A stretch of DNA of 10,783 bases from Spirochaetaceae bacterium (GTDB lineage Bacteria > Spirochaetota > Spirochaetia > Treponematales > Breznakiellaceae), in NCBI GenBank assembly GCA_031279965.1, contig JAITHM010000117.1, positions 1 through 10,783 of the forward strand. The letters run 5' to 3'. Positions 6,731 to 10,783 of the stretch are shown one piece after another. Every line of letters begins with the position of its first letter. Positions within the stretch are counted from its first letter, which is position 1. The translations under genes and the position numbers were made by a program. The notes under the pieces are model-generated. The model did not search any database. It was not told where the DNA came from and worked only from the letters and a program-made list of their open reading frames with translations.

Positions 6731-6735
6731 ACTCT

Positions 6736-8478
6736 ATGCTTGATCCCAAAGAGTATATGGTTGACTGGGAGGATTTACCCTATCCTAATTTTATTGCATG
6801 GCTCCAGGATCTTGAAGGAAAATATGTTGATAACCAGGCAATTTACTACCGCGAAGGGAAACAAAAAACATTTTCAATATGGACTTTTAAACGAATGGCC
6901 GCCGAGTGCCGCCGTTTTGCCCGCGGATTGCGTGCCGCAGGACTGAAAAAAGGCGACCGGGTTGTGTTGTGGGCGGAAAACCGTCCCGAATGGATCTTTA
7001 TTTGGCTTGGTACGGTCATCACCGGCTGTACGATAGTGCCTGTTGATTTTCTTGTTTCTGAAGATGAGTGTTATAACATAATCAAAATTACTGCGGCAAA
7101 AGCGGCAGTTTTTTCCGCACAAAAAGAAGCATTTGCTCAATCTAAACGGGTTAAAGACACGGCGCTTGCGGTTTCTATAATTATTACCGGTGACGAATTC
7201 AAAGAATTTGGAAAAAATGCAGCGGCGGAACAACTTCCTACTGTAGAGGAAATTGATGAGCAGGATCCGTGCTCTATCGTATTTACATCAGGAACGACAG
7301 GTTTTGCCAAAGGTGTAGTGCTTTCACATAAAGGGATTATCGCTAACGTTAACGCAGCATTGCTCATGCTTGAGCCCAAGACATCAGATATTTTCATCAA
7401 TGTCCTTCCTCTTCATCATACTTATCCAACGACATGTTCTTTCCTTTCGCCATTATCATTTGGAGTACCGATGATCATTGTGGAGCGGCTTGTTGGACAG
7501 ATTGTAATTGACGACATCCGCGATGCGCGAGGAACTTTTCTTATTGCCGTCCCGCTCCTTTATGATAAGGTGATGGCGGCCATTAACGCAAAATACCGGA
7601 AACTTCCGTTTTTTATTCGCTGGCTGTTGAACATCTTAAGGAAAAAAGCTCTTAAAGAGGCAAAACAGGGCAATCCTGAATTCGGTAGAAAAGCCCTTAA
7701 AGTGATACGAAAAAAAGCTGGACTTGAATCAATCACAATCATGGTGGCGGGCGGCGGGGCGCTAAGTCCTAAGACGGCAGATTTTTTTGATTCGTTTGGA
7801 TTTAATATTGTACATGGCTACGGTATAAGTGAAAACAGCCCCCTTGTCAGCGTAAATACACCACGTTACAAAAATAACGTTTCTGTCGGTCTTGCAGTAA
7901 AGGACACCCAGGTGCGTATTGTTGATCAAAATGATGATACCTGCTCCCTGGCACCGGGAGAAACCGGCGAAATCGTGGTAAAATCACCTTCGTTAATGCT
8001 GGGATATTATGAAAATCCTAAAGCAACTGCAGAAGTTTTTACCAAAGATGGATTCCTTAAAACAGGTGATCTTGGGTACATAGATAACGACGGTTTTATT
8101 TATATTAATGGGCGTAAAAAAAATCTTATTGTCTCGTCCGGCGGCAAGAATATTTATCCTGAAGAGATTGAAGAGCATTTTGCCGGATCACGTGTTATTG
8201 GTGAAATACTTGTTGTAGGGCGAAAAGATTCTGAAGCCGGCGAGTATATTTTTGCGGCTATCTATCCAAATTACGAGGCCTTATGCGAAGATTATGGTGA
8301 ATGTGCGCAAAATGCTGAATTTGTGCAGGGCCTTGTTAAAAAAGAAATTGAAGCTGTGAACCGGCCGCTTCCTGTTTATAAAAAAATTTCTCATTGGATC
8401 CTTCGTGAAAGTGAGTTTGAAAAAAATGCCCAGAAAAAAATACGGCGATTCCTCTATAAAGACTACGAAAATCCCTAA
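6736..8478 (+). CDS. AMP-dependent long-chain acyl-CoA synthetase (fatty acid-CoA ligase)-like enzyme
   Basis: 580 residues of the ANL adenylate-forming superfamily. It is expected to activate a carboxylic acid with ATP and transfer it to CoA (or another thiol), probably a fatty acid, near the membrane. Seen: phosphate loop FTSGTTGFAKG (183-193); LPLHHTYP (224-231); GYGISENSP (361-369); LKTGDLGYID (441-450); hinge and A8 region NGRKKNLIVSSGGKNIYPEEIE (458-479); and a C-terminal NAQKKIRR (564-571), where K568 is the likely adenylation lysine. The Lys/Arg-rich amphipathic stretch at 287-327 resembles the membrane-associating segment of long-chain enzymes. Substrate length cannot be read from sequence. 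ATG 6736 lacks a Shine-Dalgarno; ATG 6757 (residue 8) is the main alternative. It stands where a V-ATPase subunit B gene would be expected, and the TPR gene follows after 19 bases. Confidence 0.92.
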   Translation: MLDPKEYMVDWEDLPYPNFIAWLQDLEGKYVDNQAIYYREGKQKTFSIWTFKRMAAECRRFARGLRAAGLKKGDRVVLWAENRPEWIFIWLGTVITGCTIVPVDFLVSEDECYNIIKITAAKAAVFSAQKEAFAQSKRVKDTALAVSIIITGDEFKEFGKNAAAEQLPTVEEIDEQDPCSIVFTSGTTGFAKGVVLSHKGIIANVNAALLMLEPKTSDIFINVLPLHHTYPTTCSFLSPLSFGVPMIIVERLVGQIVIDDIRDARGTFLIAVPLLYDKVMAAINAKYRKLPFFIRWLLNILRKKALKEAKQGNPEFGRKALKVIRKKAGLESITIMVAGGGALSPKTADFFDSFGFNIVHGYGISENSPLVSVNTPRYKNNVSVGLAVKDTQVRIVDQNDDTCSLAPGETGEIVVKSPSLMLGYYENPKATAEVFTKDGFLKTGDLGYIDNDGFIYINGRKKNLIVSSGGKNIYPEEIEEHFAGSRVIGEILVVGRKDSEAGEYIFAAIYPNYEALCEDYGECAQNAEFVQGLVKKEIEAVNRPLPVYKKISHWILRESEFEKNAQKKIRRFLYKDYENP

Positions 8479-8497
8479 AAAACGCCGATAAAATAGT

Positions 8498-9157
8498 ATG
8501 AAATCTCAATTTATTGTTCTTTTTTTTGGAGCGGTTGCATTTTTTCCGCTTTCTGCACAGGAACGAGCAAATGCAATGGATACATATCGTACAGGCCGTG
8601 AGCTTGAGGCGCGGGGGCGCATCGACGAAGCGAATAATTATTACAGCGCTGCAGTTAAGCTTTGTACCAGCGAGATTGATAATGGTACAGCAACAATGGA
8701 TACTTATGCAACGCTTACTTGGACATTGCAGCGGCAAAAAAAATATATGGATGTCATTCGTTGGGGGCAAATGGCGCTGCGAATTCGTGAAGATTACCGC
8801 ATTATCGAAACGATGGGCGAAGCATATTTTTATCTCAACGATTTTGAAGCATCACTTAGGAATATGCAACGCTATGCGGCAAATCTTCCTCAGGGAGATC
8901 GCACTTCCGTTGCATATTTTTTTATCGGTGAAATCTATCGTTTTCAAAAAAAATATCATTCTGCCGATATAGCTTACACAACGGCAGTTCAACTTGAACC
9001 AGGTATATCGCTCTGGTGGTACCGTTTAGGTACTGTACGAGAGTCAGTACGTGATTTTGCTTCTGCTGCAGAGGCGTTTGAGCGTGCACTTAAAATTAAT
9101 CCCTCGTATAACGAGGCGGCTGAAGGTTTGAACCGTGCCCGCAAAGCAGCAATTTAG
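8498..9157 (+). CDS. Secreted tetratricopeptide (TPR) repeat protein
   Basis: 219 residues. The N-terminus has one Lys, a hydrophobic core and a signal peptidase I-like site (PLSA|QE, after residue 20), so the mature protein should be periplasmic. The rest is helical repeats. The clearest unit is at 171-207 (WWYRLGTVRESVRDFASAAEAF, ending RALKINPSYNEA). Others lie at about 26-59, 68-101, 102-135 and 137-170, giving four to five TPRs. TPRs are protein-interaction scaffolds; the partner is unknown. The gene follows the ligase by 19 bases and precedes the next gene by six bases in the same reading frame, so it is probably co-expressed with that secreted protein. No Shine-Dalgarno is evident before ATG 8498. 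Confidence 0.85.
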   Translation: MKSQFIVLFFGAVAFFPLSAQERANAMDTYRTGRELEARGRIDEANNYYSAAVKLCTSEIDNGTATMDTYATLTWTLQRQKKYMDVIRWGQMALRIREDYRIIETMGEAYFYLNDFEASLRNMQRYAANLPQGDRTSVAYFFIGEIYRFQKKYHSADIAYTTAVQLEPGISLWWYRLGTVRESVRDFASAAEAFERALKINPSYNEAAEGLNRARKAAI

Positions 9158-9163
9158 TTTCTT

Positions 9164-10234
9164 ATGACGAGCGGATTTATTGCGATAAGTCTCGTTCTCT
9201 GCACAGCGTTTCAAGGAGCTTTCCGGTTCGAGCCGGACTCAAACGATCTTATGCTTTTTGATACATTCACGCTGTTAGAACGTTCTGATTTTTCCGCAAT
9301 AAATATTACCCTTCCAATCGAAAAAACTGAAAAAGCTTCAACCGAAACAAAAGAATCTGAAACAAATGCTGGTGAAGCAGATAAATCTGAAACTGCCGCA
9401 CAGGAACGCACACTTACCTTAAAGAAAAGTCCACGGGGGATGCTGGAAATGTTTCCCTGGTGGGACGGCGAAGATTATTTGCAAATAAAAATGGGGATAC
9501 ATGGCGAACGTATCGGTTCGTTTACTGCTGAGCGTGACGGATTTAATTTTAAAGTTGAGATTCTTGAATATAATGACGGATATGATTATCGGGTTGGAGA
9601 TAAAATATTGATTGCTCCGTCTATTGCCCGTATTTCGGTTAACGGGGCATATATGTTTGTATCATTTGTGTATCAAGGGACACGAATTATAGAAACATGG
9701 TTTTCTGACAGTGGTAAAGCACAATCTGTTACCATACTTGATATGCGCTCTGATAACCCGCTGCAATGTGCGGCAATTACAATTAAAACAAATGAAGATG
9801 TTAAAATAATCACATATTCGTATGACAGTTTTGGAAATAAAGCAGCGATGTATTCACAGCGAGGAATATTTCGTGCTTTATATGATAGCTATGGCATAAA
9901 ATATCGCATACTGAATAACAGACAGAAATCCGAGGCAGAACAGAATATTGAAGAAGATTCATCTCAAGAAGAGAATTCAGAAGAGGGAAAATTTATTCAG
10001 TCCTATGAATATCAGCTCAATGAGAAAAAACTGCTTGTTCGTGCACAGATGAATATGCGAAAAGAAAATGCTGATATGCCGCTGTCAGGTGATAATTATT
10101 ATTATGTTTATGATTACACGTTTGATAGCCAAGGCAACTGGATAGAACGGGAAGAATTGACCCTCAAAGAACAATTTGATTTATTACTTCCTGTATTTTC
10201 CCGCCGGATGATACGGAAAATTGAATATCGTTAA
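9164..10234 (+). CDS. Secreted protein of unknown function with two YD-like motifs and acidic low-complexity linkers
   Basis: 356 residues; I do not recognise a named family. Residues 1-20 are hydrophobic and fit a signal peptide, although there is no basic residue before the core; C13 could be read as a weak lipobox, which I doubt. Residues 51-82 are a Glu/Lys/Ser/Thr-rich spacer, and 254-276 form a second acidic spacer. Two stretches resemble YD repeats: YSYDSFGNKAAMY (218-230) and YDYTFDSQGNWIEREE (316-331). The body is rich in Tyr and in alternating polar and hydrophobic strands, suggesting a beta-rich surface or periplasmic protein. It starts six bases after the TPR stop (TAG TTT CTT ATG), in frame with it, and has no Shine-Dalgarno, so translation probably depends on the upstream gene. 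A pairing with the TPR protein is inference from position. Confidence 0.78.
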   Translation: MTSGFIAISLVLCTAFQGAFRFEPDSNDLMLFDTFTLLERSDFSAINITLPIEKTEKASTETKESETNAGEADKSETAAQERTLTLKKSPRGMLEMFPWWDGEDYLQIKMGIHGERIGSFTAERDGFNFKVEILEYNDGYDYRVGDKILIAPSIARISVNGAYMFVSFVYQGTRIIETWFSDSGKAQSVTILDMRSDNPLQCAAITIKTNEDVKIITYSYDSFGNKAAMYSQRGIFRALYDSYGIKYRILNNRQKSEAEQNIEEDSSQEENSEEGKFIQSYEYQLNEKKLLVRAQMNMRKENADMPLSGDNYYYVYDYTFDSQGNWIEREELTLKEQFDLLLPVFSRRMIRKIEYR

Positions 10235-10245
10235 GGGTATTGAAA

Positions 10246-10783
10246 ATGAAGATAGACTATAAACATTCCGCATTTCTTATTATAGATGTTCAGAATGATT
10301 TTTGCAGCGGAGGAGCACTTGCGGTACATGACGCCGAAGCAATAATTTCTCCGCTTAATAAATTTTCACACCAATTCACTGACAATGGTTCACCGGTTAT
10401 AGCAACACAGGACTGGCATCCTGCACAGCATTGTTCATTCACTGTTCAGGGCGGCACATGGCCTGAACATTGTTTGCAGGGTAGTTGGGGAGCCGAATTG
10501 CACCACGATCTTGATCTGCGTCCCATTTCCTGCATTATGAGAAAAGGGATTAATCGCATAATGGATTCGTATTCAGCTTTTTACGAAAACGACAGAACAA
10601 CTGCAACAGGTCTTGCAGGAATGCTTAAAGCACGTTCCATTACAACAGTTTATCTTGGGGGCCTTGCGACTGATTATTGTGTGCTCTATAGCGCCCTTGA
10701 TGCCGCCACGCTTGGATTTTCTGTTTTTGTATTTGAACAAGCTATCCGCGCGGTAAACTATCCGCATGGATCACGAGAAAAGG
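10246..10783 (+). CDS. pncA: Nicotinamidase, isochorismatase-like family (3' end outside window)
   Basis: The open frame runs from ATG 10246 to the window edge (179 residues plus one base; family length is about 200-215). It converts nicotinamide to nicotinate and ammonia in NAD+ salvage, in the cytoplasm. The catalytic triad is visible: D14 in the DVQNDF motif, K100 in MRKG and nucleophile C144 in ATDYCV. Metal ligands D56 and H58 (TQDWHP) and H75 (WPEHC) match PncA. Also typical are CSGGALAV (20-27), QGSWGAEL (78-85) and DSYSAFYEN (106-114). AAGGG (10232-10236), overlapping the previous stop, lies nine bases before the ATG and serves as Shine-Dalgarno. The gap to the upstream gene is 11 bases, so co-transcription is likely. 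Confidence 0.95.
   Translation, partial: MKIDYKHSAFLIIDVQNDFCSGGALAVHDAEAIISPLNKFSHQFTDNGSPVIATQDWHPAQHCSFTVQGGTWPEHCLQGSWGAELHHDLDLRPISCIMRKGINRIMDSYSAFYENDRTTATGLAGMLKARSITTVYLGGLATDYCVLYSALDAATLGFSVFVFEQAIRAVNYPHGSREK

Noticed and set aside
6678..6735. Remnant of an atpB gene after atpA
   Set aside because: The gap is only 58 bases and no frame in it resembles the start of subunit B.

Overview
The window looks like a spirochaete chromosome, most likely Treponema or a close relative. This is inferred from a bacterial V/A-type ATPase (subunits E and A), a HAMP-linked class III cyclase with a treponeme-style N-terminus, and a pair of secreted TPR and YD-like proteins. No search could be run, so the genus is a judgement from protein character. 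Every supportable gene is on the + strand.

Region 1 (1-611) is accessory in character. It starts with the C-terminal end of an Rpn-type PD-(D/E)XK nuclease/'transposase' protein, recognised by its Gly-Leu tetrapeptide repeats. About 400 bases follow with no credible gene. They are GC-rich and built of repeat structure: an imperfect ~158-base inverted repeat (250-407), then a GC-rich hairpin (421-444), then a two-unit element in which a 13-base motif (AGCGGAWAGCCCG) occurs twice, each copy followed by a perfect triloop hairpin (451-537).

Region 2 (612-4125) is a tightly overlapped set: a membrane adenylate-type cyclase, MazG (NTP pyrophosphohydrolase) and IspG (4Fe-4S enzyme of the MEP isoprenoid pathway). 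The cyclase and mazG overlap by 4 bases; mazG and ispG overlap by 28 bases. Translation is probably coupled.

Region 3 (4126-6677) holds V/A-ATPase subunit E and catalytic subunit A, overlapping by 8 bases and preceded by a 14-codon ORF with a very strong Shine-Dalgarno sequence. The B and D genes expected next are absent; a ligase gene starts 58 bases after subunit A.

Region 4 (6736-10783) carries a long-chain acyl-CoA synthetase-like enzyme, a secreted TPR protein, a secreted YD-like protein of unknown function, and a nicotinamidase (pncA) cut by the window edge. The genes are closely spaced and could share a transcript, perhaps from a candidate promoter in the 58-base gap after subunit A.

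Most of this is ordinary housekeeping. The parts most worth a second look are the repeat block at 250-537, the split ATPase locus, and the small ORF in front of subunit E.
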